From Miscanthus floridulus (lineage: Eukaryota > Streptophyta > Magnoliopsida > Poales > Poaceae), in contig NC_089581.1 in NCBI RefSeq assembly GCF_019320115.1, positions 8,247,707 through 8,311,706 of the forward strand: a stretch of 64,000 nucleotides of DNA, given 5' to 3'. Position numbers and translations under genes: made by a program. Within the stretch, counting starts at the first letter, position 1; each line of letters starts with the position of its first letter. Below the pieces are notes generated by a model. It ran no database searches. It saw nothing but the letters and a program-made list of their open reading frames with translations, and was not told the origin of the DNA. This document shows, in pieces, positions 20,300-33,060 of the stretch.

Positions 20300-21640
20300 T
20301 CATTCAACAAGCCATGTAGTAGTATCTCTAGTTAGAAATCATTGATCTCTTCCTTGAGCTTAGGTGGTATGGATTCAGTGATCAAAGTGTGACAGTAACT
20401 CTTGCGATTGAGAGCATCTACGACTACATTAGCTTTTCCTAGATGATAGTGAATTTCTAGGTCATAGTCCTTGATCAATAGCCATCGGTGTTGCCTCATA
20501 TTTAAATCTTCTTGAGTGAAAAAGTACTTCAAGCTCTTATGATCGGTGTAGATATCACATTTGTTGCCTATCAAGTAGTGTCTCTAGATCTTTAAGGCAT
20601 GCACAACTACAGCTAACTCAAGATCATGAGTAGGGTAATAGTTCTTATGTTCTTTCAACTATCGAGATGCATATGCTATCACTCTTCCATCTTGCATTAG
20701 TACACAACCAAGTCCTTGATGGGATGCATCACAATAGACTACGAAATATTTGTTGATATCAGGCAATGCTAGCACAGGAGTTGTGGTAAGCTTCTATTTC
20801 AATTCCTGGAAGCTTTGTTTGCACTCGGGCGTCCATTCAAACTCCTTAGTCTTCTTCAGAAGGTTGGTCATTGGACGGGCTATCTTGGAGAAGTTTTCGA
20901 TGAATCGGTGATAATATCCAGCCAATCCCAAGAAACTTCTGATTTCTGTCACATTACGGGGTTGATCCCACTCTTTTATAGCTTCAATCTTGGTCGGGTC
21001 AACTACGACACCTTCAGCTGATAGTACATGGCCTAAGAAGGCAACTTCCTATAGCCAAAATTCACATTTACTAAACTTTGCATAGAGCTGATGTTGGGCT
21101 AGTTTTTTAAGCACCGTTCTCAGATGATGTTCGTGTTCTTCAGCGATGGATGAATAGACAAGTATGTCATCAATGAATACTACCATGAACTTATCTAGTT
21201 CATTCATGAAAACCTTATTCATTATGTTTATGAAGTAGGTGGGAGCATTCGTGAGTCCAAAGGATACCACAGTGAACTCAAACTGCCCATACCTAGTCAT
21301 GAAAGCTGTCTTCAGGATGTCACTCTCTCGAATCTTCATATGATGATAGCCAGATCTGAGATCAATCTTGGAGAAATACTTGGCACCTCGAAGCTGATCA
21401 AGCAGATCATCAATCCTTGGCAAGGGGTACTTGTTCTTGATGGTGACTATGTTCAAGTTCCGGTAATCAATGCACATTCTCATTGAGCCATCCTTCTTCT
21501 TAACAAACAGAACGGGGGATCCCCAGGGTGAAGCACTAGGTCTGATATATCCCTTCGAGATGAGCTCATCAAGCTATTTCTTGAGCTTGGCCAGTTCATC
21601 AACTAACATGCGATAGGGTCTCTTGGCAATCGGTCCTATT
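20300..21640 (-). pseudogene. Element A reverse transcriptase and RNase H (broken)
   Basis: The RT part 21483-21049 is open: MCIDYRNLN, then [19 protein letters not shown] and the catalytic FIDDILVYS. The RNase H part includes the open 20574-20332 stretch with [19 protein letters not shown] and LGKANVV.DAL. Frames are interrupted by several stops between these blocks. The sequence is close to plant chromovirus RT. It polymerises retroelement cDNA in intact copies; this copy is inactive. Confidence 0.9.
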
Positions 21641-21763
21641 CCCGGCAAAAAGATCAATGATGAACTCTACATCATGGTTTAGTGGCATACCCGGTAATTC
21701 TTTAGGGAATACATCAGGATAGTCTCTGACTACAGGCACGTCATGAACTATCTTCTCCTCTTT

Positions 21764-22336
21764 CTATGATTCTGAACTGGCTTTAAGGGCACACAGGATA
21801 GAGGTGGACTTTCCAGACTGGGGTTCACACCTGATGACTTGGCCTGATGGGTGGGTCACTTGGACGTATCTAGGTGAACATGATATGATACCTCGGTGAA
21901 TGGTTAGCCAATCCATGCCTAAGATGACATCTAGGTTAGTGGAAGGTAACAGGGTTAGGTCGGCTTTAAAGATAAGACCCTCAATGGTAAGACTCACTAC
22001 CTTACAGATGTGTGTGCATTTTAGGTCTCCTAAAGGTGAACTGGTGATGATAGGCTTTTCACGTGGGGTTACAAGCAAGTCATGTTCTCGTGCAAACTTG
22101 GATGATATGTAAGAACAAGTTGCTCCAGAGTCAAATGGAACTAATGCAGTATTGCCATTAACTAAAAACATACCATACACCATGTCAGGGGCAGCCTGTG
22201 CTTCTTCGGCGTCCAGATGGTTGAGACGTCCATGGGTAGTAGATCCCTTAAACTGAGACTTCTGAGCAGCTGAGTTTTGTGGGCACTCAGTGGCTTTGTG
22301 ACCCGGTTGGCCACAAGCAAAGCAGGTGAAAGGCAT
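21764..22336 (-). pseudogene. Element A gag zinc knuckle and aspartic protease
   Basis: A 190-codon open frame starts with the C-C-H-C knuckle CFACGQPGHKATEC. It runs into the protease with the catalytic FDSGATCSYIS and the C-terminal LDVILGMDWL, the normal gypsy order. The protease cleaves the gag-pol polyprotein in active copies. The piece is open but cut from its upstream gag frame. Confidence 0.9.
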
Positions 22337-23478
22337 ACCACCTGTAGGGGTTGGCGTGGGTGCCTTCTAGTTTCTAGTGCTTGGTGCAGAGCGGTTCTGT
22401 ACTGGGTGTTCATTCACAGAGCGGGGACGATTGAAATGGTCCTAAGTGTTGCGGTCCTAAGCATAACGGTCCTAGGTGTAACGATCTTAAGTAGGGCGGG
22501 AGTATTTGGTGGTGTAGCCTCCACTACCCCTACTCAATCCAGGGTTGTCATCCCTGTTGTGGCGAGAGCATTCCCTGGATGGTGCATCTCTGTGGAACCT
22601 CTTATGATCACGGCCACAGAAGGACTCCTCAGGCTTACGCTTCCTCTCCCTGTACTCCTCTCCAGCTTTAGCATGGTCCTTCTCAATCTAGATGCAGCGA
22701 TCCACCAGAGCACACAATGTGTTACTCTCAATACCGCCAAACTTTAGCTTGATGTGCGGGTTAAGTCCCTTGCGGTAATAGTATAGCTTTTCCTTCTCAG
22801 AGTTCACAACATAGGAAGGTGCATAGCGAAGAAGATTGGTGAAGCGAGTAGTGTACTCCGTCACCCTATCCTTTCCCATCTTGATGTTGCGGAATTCCTC
22901 GGCTTTGGCCTCCATGATACCCTTGGGAATGTGATACTCAATGAATGCTTCGTCAAACTCATCCCACGAGATGTTGGCAGGATCCTCATGGGAATCACTA
23001 AAACTGTCCTACCAGGTGCGTGCTGCACATGTGAGCTAGTGTGTGGCAGCTCCAACACACTCATTATCGGTGAAAGTAGTGAGGTCAAGCTTCTTCTCCA
23101 TCTCCTTGAGCCAGGCATCGGCTACAAGTTGGTTAGGGTCGGTGCCATCATAGGTAGGTGGCCTTAGCTTCAGAAATCCTTCCAGCTTCCTTTGGAAGTC
23201 ATTCTGCTGACCTCCCTGGTGACGGTTTGCTCCGTTAACAAGAGCTGCAAGAAGTTGAGTCTGTTGTGCCATCACTTCTGCCAGGTTCGGTGGTGGTGGT
23301 GGTGGCGGAATATTCTCCTCAGGTAGCGGGGTATTCTCCAGGTTGAAGGGTATCCCTCCCATCCACGGCCATGGCCACAGCCATAGTTGTTGCCACCACG
23401 CCCCCCATTTGGTTCGACTAGTTTAGAGGTGGGCGCACGTCCACGGTTCATTAGACGATTAGATCGGCGGTTCGGCAT
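22337..23478 (-). pseudogene. Element A gag (capsid region, broken)
   Basis: Several open pieces follow in order: an Arg/Gly-rich start (MPNRRSNRL at 23478), a Pro run then LKLRPPTYDGT and AWLKEMEKK (23362-23036), and EEFRNIKMGK with YTTRFTNLLRYAP (22915-22688). This is the PF03732-type gag of plant gypsy elements. Frameshifts and TAG stops separate the pieces. Confidence 0.8.
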
Positions 23479-23803
23479 CTACAACACAGATCATAGGAAT
23501 TTTAGTGTTTGTACCATAAGTGCTTATAACTCAATATGATTACATGATTTTGATGATTTAAAGAAAAACATTTATACTATCCAACACTCATTACAAAGAA
23601 GCAATAAGATCCATAAGATGCAATAAGATCCAAAACATTCATTACATGGGTTTTATTACATAGCACCATCTCCAGTAGCTACACTTGAAGACTTGCGAGA
23701 ATCGTACTATGCATAGTGTCTCATATTACATCTCATAAGGGGTACATCATGGGGTACAACTTATGGAAGCCACTGACATGACTCAAGACCACGCAAGGTC
23801 ATT

Positions 23804-25027
23804 CTACTCTAACTCGTACACCGTAGCTAGAATACGACTGTTCTCGATCTCAATCTTCTCGTTAGACTTGTGAAGTCGGGACACGTACTTCAAGGCCTCG
23901 GCGAGCTCCTCAATAGGCTTGGCTCCAGGTAGGGTAGGGCAGGTGTCTAGGTTGAGGCAAGTTGGGGCTAACTCAAACTCCTCTATCCTAGGCTTCGTCT
24001 TGCTACGAATCTCCTTAGGTAGCTGATCCCACATACCCTTCATCTCCCTAAGACGCTTCCTATTAGACTTCTGCCAAGCCTGCCATGTCCTCTCACACTT
24101 GTCCTGAAGGTACTTGTTCTGCCTGAGTGCCTCGATCAGGTGACCCTAGTTGCGAACGGCCTTCTTCCTGAACTCCTCTAGCTCTTGAGTCATAGTCTTG
24201 TTTCGAGATTGGATTTTTAGCATATCAATCCCCTTGGTCCTTTCTCTGTCTCCTCTATGGTAGAACTTGGCCTTCTTGTTGTTCAACTCTCTCTACAGCT
24301 CCAAGACCTTACTGTTGAGGTAGCAGTTCCTGTTGCCTAGGTCGGCAGCTTTGTCCTATAAGTCCGCAACCTTGGTTCTGTGGACTTCTTCACGATGGTT
24401 GAGCTCGTCCTGTAGCTTGGCAACTGTCTCTAGTAGACTAGCTCGCTCCTATGCTCCCTATGAGTCTCACTCCTGGTACTCCCACTGAAGGGCCTGGTCC
24501 TGACATCTCCTCTGCTCTAGCTAGGTCACGTACCTGTCCTGCTCCAGTAGGTGGATAGCTGAGACACGAAGGCATCTATCCTCTTCGGCAAGGATAACAC
24601 TGCTGGCTGCGAAACTCTGCTCACTGGGGGTAAGGCTGAGGTCGAGGGCCTAGGGAAGTAGACGGAACTCTGTCATCTTTAGGTGCTCATAGTGGTCCCT
24701 CATCACTCTATGAAGTGCCTTGTGTGAGATAGCTTGCAGTCCCTCCTCGACTGTGTCCTCTATAGTTAACTCGGTGAAAGCTGGGACAGAAGGTAAGGTA
24801 GTGCTAGCTGGGAACTTGACTGAGGTGACAATTAGTCCTTCGATTCCTCCTTCCTGAGCTGGCTTCCCGGTGCAGGTGACCTTGACAAGCTCATCGGGGA
24901 CTCCTAACATGATGAGAACTCAGTAGAGGGTCTGTGCAAAACCCCCAAGCTCATGGAGGTCGAAGGTAAGCTTGGTGTGGTCCAGAGGTAGCGGTCCTAG
25001 AGGCGACCAGTCAACGTTCGTTGCCAT
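23804..25027 (-). pseudogene. Element A extra ORF between 5' LTR and gag (coiled-coil-like)
   Basis: From an ATG at 25027 one frame runs about 408 codons to a TAA at the end (ELE then stop near 23804), interrupted mainly by TAG stops that look like former CAG codons and by one TGA. The N-terminal third starts MATNVDWSPLGPLP and includes LTFDLHELGGFAQ and MLGVPDELVKV. The middle is rich in E, K, Q, L and R with a heptad-like look (for example VAKLQDELNHREEV), suggesting a coiled coil. The C-terminal part contains MWDQLPKEIRSKTKP. It matches no standard gag-pol domain. The outer element has no counterpart: its leader is under 0.5 kb. Confidence 0.6.
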
Positions 25028-25178
25028 CTGCATGTTTTAAGGAACAGGTGTTAGCAGGTCAATAATAGATAAGCCTTGCATAAAAGTAAATGTAGGGTCG
25101 GTATATAACTGAAAGAAGGGCTGTCCACGTCCTATTCTATCATCCATTTCTAAGGGTTTCGTCCTATGGTCAAGTATG

Positions 25179-25190
25179 GCTCTGATACCA
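25179..25190 (-). other. Element A primer-binding site (initiator tRNA-Met)
   Basis: On the element strand TGGTATCAGAGC lies two bases after the 5' LTR end, a perfect 12-base match to the usual plant Met primer site. Confidence 0.95.
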
Positions 25191-25192
25191 AC

Positions 25193-28100
25193 TGAAATGC
25201 CCCTGATTTCCGTGAAAGGAAATCCATAGAGTCAAAGTGTAATAAGACCGTTGTAGATCATATTACCCAAATTCCAGTCAAATATCATATCCATACAACG
25301 ATAATATCAGAGTACAAATAGTGCGGAAGTATATAAATTATTACATCACCGCATTGGCGAAATCAAAAGTAACATTCATTCAGAACAGATTGAAGATAAG
25401 ATCACCAAACTCGAGCGTAGGGATGAACCCCTCAACCGTCAAACTCCTCGGAGCTATACTCCTCAGCAGAACCTATGTGCCAAAATTTATCAGTACGATT
25501 TGTACTGGCCACTCCCACCTTATGAGCATTGCTTTGTGGAAATTGGATGCAAGTTGGATATAATCAAAAGGAACCTATATGGCTGGGGTTTCCTATGCAA
25601 TAGCATATATAATAATAGTTGGTCAAGTTTTAACACTATTCCCACACACATTCCACCCCCATCCCCTTTCTAGAGCTAGGTTTCGATCCTGGGATCGATA
25701 TACCACCATCTCCACATCTTCACCACATCACCGCCATACCATCGCTCAGTCGACAGGCCAACTCCCTCTTGGCACTGTCTCAAGGCCCGTAGCCCCTGGC
25801 TATGACCGACACTCTCTCACGGGGGAAGAAGAGGACTCATCTCACTATCTAGTTTAAGCGAAACCTAGGAAAGGTTCATAGCCAACAAGTCGGCACATGT
25901 ATCGATCGATCAACCATACACTCTATAGAGGTTTTACATAGCCACAAGATCTGCCTTCTTCGTTGACCATCGTCAACTAGGCTGATTCCAGCCGCTAGCT
26001 AGCCTAGGATAATGCCACTCTACCATTCAGCCCTAGTACACCCCAAGTCTAGTCTGGGGTGGCTGAAACTGTGAGTCATGAGCCAGGTCCATAAGGTCTC
26101 CATGAAGTCTCGGAAGGGTGTGGGGAAAATCCTCCACGCCCCATACCTCCTTACACTGTTCGCTATCAACCTAGCAGTAGTGGTAATATCCTACCAAATA
26201 GTCCGGCCGTCCCGCACCATATAGGGCGAGTGGTATGTAAGGCTTCCCGGTGAATCTGAGTACTAATAAGTCCTTAGGAATGACAAAGCCAGAATGTCTT
26301 CATTAGGGTTTCCATTTACCGTGCCACCACAGCACCTCCATCTTAGGCTCCTCCCATCACAGGTTCACACCTAGGACCACCTCATATACCATTTACCCAC
26401 CACATGTATCCATTTCCAAGGGTGCCCAGGTAGCACCCCATGGCCAGACTTGCCCTAGGCTCGTCGTATACTCCAACTTGGTCGACACAACCCTTACCCT
26501 CCATGCACCTAAGGCACACACAACACTCTCCCCATAGTCCAGATAACACCAATTTCCACCACGCATCACTGTAGTACAAGCGTAGTAGAAGTAATAAGCA
26601 ATGGAATATAGCAGCAAGCGTGTGTCTAGCCTAATAGCAAGGTAAGCAGGGGTAAGGTTGCGTCAAGGTAGAGGCCATCAGGTAAGCATACTACCATGCA
26701 AGTCCTATCATAGTATGATTATAACAGTAAGGTAAAGCAATAGTAGTTCTATTTTAGCCATGCATAATAGGTGCTATGAGATTGGATGGGATGTGGCACC
26801 TTTAGTGTAGTTGTCTCTGTTCTCCTCATGATACTCATGATCCTCGTCTGTCTAGTTCTCCTTCGAGTCTGCAACGATTGCATTATAGTCACGTTAGCGA
26901 CATTTATAGAATAGCACAAAGAAGTAATGAAAATTCAAAAGAGCCAAATACACTCAAACATGGGTTCATTGCGCAAAGCTCGATTTTAGATGAATTTTGG
27001 TCCTAGTTTCGTATTTTTCTGAGGTCGTATGAATTAATTATGAATTTCTAAAGTTTAAATCATTTCTGAAAATGGAAATGGCTAAATTAATCCTGGGCTG
27101 ACACGTGTCACGCTATGACTGGTCTACGTGGCTTGCTGATGTCAGCATGACGTCATCGTCTTGGTTCTGGTACTGATGGGTGGGGTCCCGCATGATGTCA
27201 TCATGACATCAGCATGATGTCACTCAATGACAAGTGGGTCTAGCGGCTCTGTGTCACTAACTTGTGGGTCCGGTCTAGGTCATCGTCAAGCCAATCGGGC
27301 GAGTCAACGATCAACAGATCACAGTCACTGATAGGTGGCCCTAGTCAACGGCCAATGTTGACCAGTCAATGGCCAATACAGGTCAGGCCTCGACTGGGCT
27401 GGTTGGGCCTGGATATGGGCTGGGCTTTGGCCTGCCATGTGACGCACGCTGGTGCGGCCATGTCGTCTTACTGGGCCACTAACGGGCCATGATCCATGGG
27501 TGTAGGTGAGGCGTGGTTCATGGTGAACCCGCCTGTGTTGGTCCATAGACCGCAGAGCCGGTCTATGAAAGACTTGGTCCACTTACTCTTTCCTAGGGTT
27601 TGGTTCACGTGCACGATGTGGTCATGATCGGAGCTCGGCGGAGCTACTCGGGACATGGTTGACATGGTCGTGGTCAGCGAGGTCATGGTCGGAGCTGCTC
27701 GGTAGAGCTGCTCAGGACATGGTCGGTGTGGTCGCGGTCGGCGAGGTTGTGGTTGGATCTGCTCGGCGGAGTTGCTCAGGACATGGTCGGCATGATCGTG
27801 GTCGGTGAGGTCGTGGTCGGATCTGCTCGATGATGGGAAAATCCCCTTCTCTTCCCCAATGGGGCTCCCGTCAACGGTGAGGTCACCGACGAGCTCCCGC
27901 GACGGCGCTAGCGTCCGATTAGGGTAGGCAATAGTTTCCCCATGCCGCGGTGAGTGCAGCGGTGGGGTCAAGGTGGCGGCTGGGGCTTCATAGGGTCCTG
28001 GCCATGGTAAACAGAGTTGTGGGTTCATCGGTGTGCATGGACAGGGCAACAGTGGTAGCGAGAGCCCAATTGGAGGAGCGTGTGAGCTCCACGATGCTTC

Positions 28101-29790
28101 TATGGCCACAGTGAGCATGTTGGAGGAGCTCCTGGTACTCCCAGTGGCTCTGGTCACGGTGATGGGGGCAAAGTAGAGGCGGTGGCGCTCCGACGAGGTG
28201 CGGTGCGGCAACACAGGGCTCCGGTGGGCTTCTTCCTTGGCTAGGGTGAGCGCAGTGTGTCTCTTGACATGGCGAAGCCAGTCAGGTGTCAATGTTGCCT
28301 TTACCGCAATGTAGAAGACGCGGTGGTCTCGCCATGGTTGTGCTCTCGGCCATGGTGAGCGTGTCCATGCATGTGCGCTCCTGCTTCGATGTACAACATC
28401 ATGGCTAGGGTCCTCCTTTTGGCTGATGGCAGCGCGCACGGCGCGTCCTGGGTCTCGACAGCGTGGCCATGGCGGTCTCCCTAGCTAACCAGTTGGGCTA
28501 GGCCGGAGCTCGAAGCTTCAGCAAGGTTTCGATCCTAGTGGTGCACGTTCCATTTGGCAAGGGAGGTGGTCTCAGCAAGATGGCTCACCGTAGGGTTCGT
28601 GGTGGTAGGATGGCGGTGCGGTGGCGAGGCGAGGCCGTGATGAGGCGATGCAGTGCCATGCCGAGCAGCTACGTCGCTATAGCTGATCGGGGCGATGCTC
28701 CTAGCTCCGGCAAGGTCCTCCCCGTCGTGGCTTCCTTCTCCTCCTTGCTTCTCCCTCCTCCCTCTCTCTTGACTTGACGCTGTGTGGTGCTATGCCACCA
28801 GCGGCGGCGGCAAACGAACTGAGGGTTAGGGCTCACGGACATTGGTTTTTATAGCTGAGCTCCAAGGGCTCCAATGGTGGACGGCGATCGGGCGTGGTGA
28901 TACGTGCGGCGCATCCGATGGCTCTTGTGCGGTTGCATAGGCACGGCGCAAGGGGGAACAAGGTCATGCAATTTGCATGACCCTAGGCCCACACCTACCA
29001 CGCTGGTCAGCCTCCGGTCGCGTGGGCAGTTGAGGCATGGGCATGGAGAAGATGAATAGGAAAGCTGACAGGTGGGTCCAGTGGCAGTGGCAGCAAGGGG
29101 AGCGGGGAGGCGCACGGGCGTGGGCGATGCGCTGGGCCGTAAGCGGGGCTGGCCGCGTGAGTTGGGCCGGCCTACTACTGCGCGCGCTAGCGGGGCTAGC
29201 CGGCTGCTACGCGCTGGCGGGCCGAGCAGGCCGAGCCTGCTGTAGGCCTTCTTTCCTTCTTTTCCTTTTTCTGTTTTATTTTTCTTCTCCTTTGTTTGAA
29301 TTCAAATTTTGTTTGAAATTTGAATTCCAAATTGGTGCACCTTATTCATTGGAGTTTAGATATGAGGCCCACAACATTCTTTTATATATATATATTAGGA
29401 ATTTATTTAGCTATTTTGTATAACAAAAATAGGTGTAGTTTTGTTATACAAAAATTGAATTAGTTTTCTCTTTAAACATTTATTCTTTGGTTTGAGTAAT
29501 AATTACTTCATGGTGTATTTCTTTAAAGGAGTTGTTAGGCATTACATAAAACAAATGAAAATCCAAATCACCATTCTAGTTAACAATGTATGTCATGTTT
29601 CATTTGTCAGTATTTAAATAAACATGATTAACATATGGCATGCCATGCTTATGTGTTGACTTGGGTTGGGGTTAGACCTAATGCATCTCTTAGGTTGAGT
29701 TTCTATACATGACACTCATCAACACATGGGAGTTTTTGAGAAAAAATTTGTAGTTAGTATTTTTGGTGTATGGATTTTTGGGTTGTTACA
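25193..29790 (-). repeat. Element A 5' LTR (4598 bp)
   Basis: Partner of 14226-18805. The corresponding internal landmarks are TATA 28846-28853, donor after 28589, acidic block 26868-26800 and third block 25472-25432. The proposed splice signals are kept in both copies (acceptor TACAG in one, CATAG in the other for block 3). Confidence 0.95.
27627..27835. repeat. ~63-bp tandem array in element A 5' LTR
   Basis: A little over three copies of the same unit as at 16648-16842, in the same relative place in the LTR. Confidence 0.8.
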
Positions 29791-29795
29791 TGCGA
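29791..29795. repeat. Target-site duplication of element A, right
   Basis: TGCGA directly after the second LTR; pairs with 14221-14225. Confidence 0.9.
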
Positions 29796-30039
29796 TGTGC
29801 TGAAAATTTTGGCGAATGCCGCTATATTCTGGCTTGAGTGAACATATAGGACAACGCATCCATCAAGGTAATAGCATCTTACTTAAACTAAAATCCCCCT
29901 ACACGTATAATTGAATTAGTAAATTGATAGGACTAACTAAAGGAATGCTTTAATAAAGGTGCTATCATTTCTCTAATCCTAGGTTTCTGATTGAGAAGGT
30001 TATTCTAAATGGATGGTTCCTATCTCTTACAGATAAACA

Positions 30040-31245
30040 AAAGATTCAGATGCTGGAGCACCAGTGTTGGGGCGGCTCATGGTCTTGGCAAGGGCCAAGG
30101 CGAGAGTGGCTAGGCCCATGAGCACAACGAGGAGAGCCATGGGGCTTCACTTCTAGCTCCTCCCCCACCACCACCACCTTCGATGACTAACATAGAGATG
30201 ATGGCGAAACTGTTCGCTACTCGCCGAGAGTTAGCCCGTGCCATGGAGATAATGGCACAAGCTGTCACTGGCTTCACCCGCAGAGGCCACAGGGGTAATG
30301 GTGGGAACGGGGGTGGTGCCCACTGGCCTGAGGGACCCTCCTCTTACTAGGATTTCCTCAAGACCCACCCGCCCACTTTCACACCGACAGATGAGCCCCT
30401 GGATGCGGAGCACTAGCTTTGTATTCTAGAGCAGAAGTTTCTGTTGCTCAACATGGCCGATGAGTAGAAGGTGCGCTTTATAGTGCAGTAGCTATTGGGG
30501 TCTGCAAGTGCATGGTGGGATACCTTTCATGCCATGCAGCTACCAGATCATTCGACAACCTAGCACGAGTTCACTACAGTATTCAGAGAGTTCTATATTC
30601 CTGTTGGTGTCATCAACCGGAAGCTGACTGAGTTCCTAAAGCTACGATAGGGGAGTATGACAGTGATGGACTATGTGAATAAGTTCAATCACTTGTCCTA
30701 GTATGCTGGCATCCATGTGGACACTAACGAGAAGAAGAAGGACTGCTTCTTTTGTGGCCTCTCTTATATCCTTTAGGAGAAGCTGTACACTACAAACTAT
30801 CAGACTTTTGGGGCAATGATGAGCGTTGCCATCGCCATGGAGGGCTTGCAGCAGTATTCCTAGATAAAGTGGAAGAGGAAGCGGGTGGCTATGGGGTCTT
30901 CTAGCCACCCTCATACTCAAAAGGTACAGGTTGTCCGACGGGGGGCCTATCAATCATCTGGTGGGCCTTTGTTTTGGTAGCCCCAGCAGACTTCTTAGAC
31001 TTCTTTCACCCAGTACCGTGCTCCCACATAGCAGGTGTAGTCCTAGCAGCCTCAGGGACAGTAGGTCCCACCTTGCTAGGGATTTAGGAACAAGCCTAGT
31101 GCTTGCTTCAAGTGTGGCAAAGATGGCCACTATGCCCGAGCGTGTCCCCAGAACCAGTCTACTCAATCGTCGACGAACTCCAGATTAGTCAGGAGGACCA
31201 TGGTCAAGAAGAAAGTGCCTAGCAGATTTGGATAGGTACATTTTA
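30040..31245 (+). pseudogene. Outer element gag with zinc knuckle (broken)
   Basis: After the leader the + strand frames give FLKTHPPTFTPTD near 30360, a capsid-like block with M..TVMDYVNKFNHLS near 30660-30690, and a C-C-H-C knuckle CFKCGKDGHYARAC (about 31102-31143). Many TAG stops and few long open stretches remain. Position between leader and protease fits gag. Confidence 0.75.
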
Positions 31246-31277
31246 TAGATACTGAGCAGATATTGCAGTAGGAACTG

Positions 31278-31868
31278 GTGATGGCTGGTATGTTCACCAT
31301 TGAATCCCATCTAGCTTATGTGTTGTTCGATTCTAGTGCATCGCATTCCTTTATAAGCATAGGATTTGTAGACCAGCACAACTTACCACTTATGGCTATA
31401 CCTTATGCCTATAGAATCCGTACTGCGGATTCGCAAATATTCATCAATACCCGAACGGACACAGTAAGCTTGGTATTAGCCACCCACACTTATCGCCTAC
31501 AGTTCATGGTAATGCCTGGGCAAGGCATTGATGCTATTCTTGGAATGAACTGGTTGTGAGTGTATGGGGTAGTCTTGGATTTAAAGTGGAGAAGTGTCGA
31601 GTTACGGCTTCCTTCTTTTGAGGATAGGATATCTCTTCTTGTACCCTCAGATCTAGTCTTACCTGTTGCTGCCCATGCTAAAGCCTCTCCTAATCTTACC
31701 CCCATCCCTATGGTATGTGAGTTCCCAGATGTTTTTCTTGAGGATCTTCCTAGGTTGCCATCGGACAAAGAGGTGGAGTTCTCCATTGAGCTAGAGCCTG
31801 GTACTGCTCCTATCTCTAGACAACCATACCGCATAGCTCTAAGGGAATTGGCTAAGATAAAGAAGTAG
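31278..31868 (+). pseudogene. Outer element aspartic protease and RT N-terminus
   Basis: A 93-codon open stretch has the protease core FDSSASHSFIS, where the usual D-S-G-A is changed to D-S-S-A, and ends IDAILGMNWL. After a TGA the next stretch (31560-31868) carries VPSDLVLPVAAH, FPDVFLEDLP, PSDKEVEFSIEL and PISRQPYRI, the conserved entry to gypsy RT. Confidence 0.85.
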
Positions 31869-33060
31869 CTAGAAGAGTTGATGGAAAAAATGTTTCATTC
31901 GTCCTAGTTCTTCACCATGGGGTTGCTTGACTATTTTTTGTGAAGAAGAAAGATGGCACTCTGTAGATGTGTGTGGATTACCATCCTCTTAATACGGTAA
32001 TAGTTAAGAACAAGTATCATTTGCCCTATATAGATACTTTGTTCGATCAACTAGCTGGTGCCAAGGTATTCTCGAAGATTGACCTACGATCAGGCTATCA
32101 TCAGATCAAGATCAGACCACATGATATACCAAAGATAACTTTTTCCACTAGGTATGAGCTGTATGAGTACCTAGTGATGTCTTTTTGTCTCACCAATGCT
32201 CTTGCCTTCTTTATGTACCTGATAAATTCAGTCTTTATGTCAGAGCTAGACAAGTTTGTGGTACTATTCATTGATAATATCTTGATATATTCTAAGAATG
32301 ATGAAGATCATGCCCAACATCTTTGGATAGTACTGGCTCGACTAAGGGAGCACAAGCTGCATGCTAAATTCAATAAGTGCAAATTTTGGTTAGATCGAGT
32401 GTAGTTTTTAGGGCATGTGTTGACACCTGACGGTGTTTTGGTAGATCCTAGCAAGGTGCAATATGTGTTGGATTGGAAGTCTCCCTAGTCTGTGCATCAG
32501 ATTCATCAGTTCCTTGGTCTTGCTAGGTATTATCGGCGTTTCATCTTGGATTTCTCCAAGATAGCCCAGCCAATGACTAAGCTGCTCCAAAAAGAAGCAA
32601 AGTTTGATTGGAGCCTAGCCTGTGAAGAAGCCTTCCAAGCTCTGAAGACATTTCTGACCACTGCCCCTATGTTGGCCCAACCAGATATTGACCGACCCTT
32701 TGATGTATATTGTGATGCATCGAAGATGGGGCTAGGGTGTGTGCTTATGCAATATGGGCGTGTGATAGCTTATGCTTCATGCCAACTAAAAAAGCACAAG
32801 GTGAATTACCCCACCCATGACTTAGAGTTGGCTACTACGGTCCATGCTCTGAAGATTTGGAGGCACTATCTGTTGGGCGACAAAGTGCATATCTTTATGG
32901 ATCACAAGAGCCTCAAGTATATTTTCACTCAGTCTGAGCTGAATATGAGGCAAAGGAGATGGTTAGAATTGATAAAGGATTACAACATGGAAGTCCATTA
33001 TCACCTAGGAAAGGCCAATGTAGTGGCTGATGCTTTGAGCCAAAAGTCACACCAGGGCGA
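31869..33060 (+). pseudogene. Outer element reverse transcriptase and RNase H (broken)
   Basis: RT blocks: [22 protein letters not shown], then FIDNILIYS, where the expected catalytic F-I-D-D is changed to F-I-D-N. After a short gap comes FLGLARYYRRFI, then RNase H with FDVYCDASKMGLGCVL, YASCQLKKHKVNYPTHDLEL, DHKSLKYIFTQ and LGKANVVADAL. Stops are TAG (e.g. near 31866, 31965, 32402 and 32488). The RNase H frame 32492-33373 is otherwise long and open. Confidence 0.9.

Larger units (their letters stand above)
14226..29790 (-). mobile_element. Chromovirus A: complete Ty3/gypsy element with 4.6 kb LTRs
   Basis: The + strand copy runs from TGAAATGCCCC to GGGTTGTTACA, and the same LTR is present at both ends. 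It is flanked by TGCGA at 14221-14225 and 29791-29795, a perfect 5-bp target duplication. On the element (minus) strand the order is 5' LTR, Met primer site, extra ORF, gag with zinc knuckle, protease, RT, RNase H, integrase, chromodomain-like tail, purine tract, 3' LTR. All ORFs are broken, mainly by TAG stops. It is inserted in the leader of the outer element. LTR differences are clustered: many in the first 200 bp, few in the last 550 bp. Confidence 0.95.

Noticed and set aside
27468..28439. A 323-codon minus-strand open frame in element A's 5' LTR
   Set aside because: The corresponding stretch of the other LTR (16495-17400) is broken into pieces, the translation is low-complexity and repeat-driven, and it overlaps the U3/promoter and tandem array. 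It is a GC-rich chance frame.
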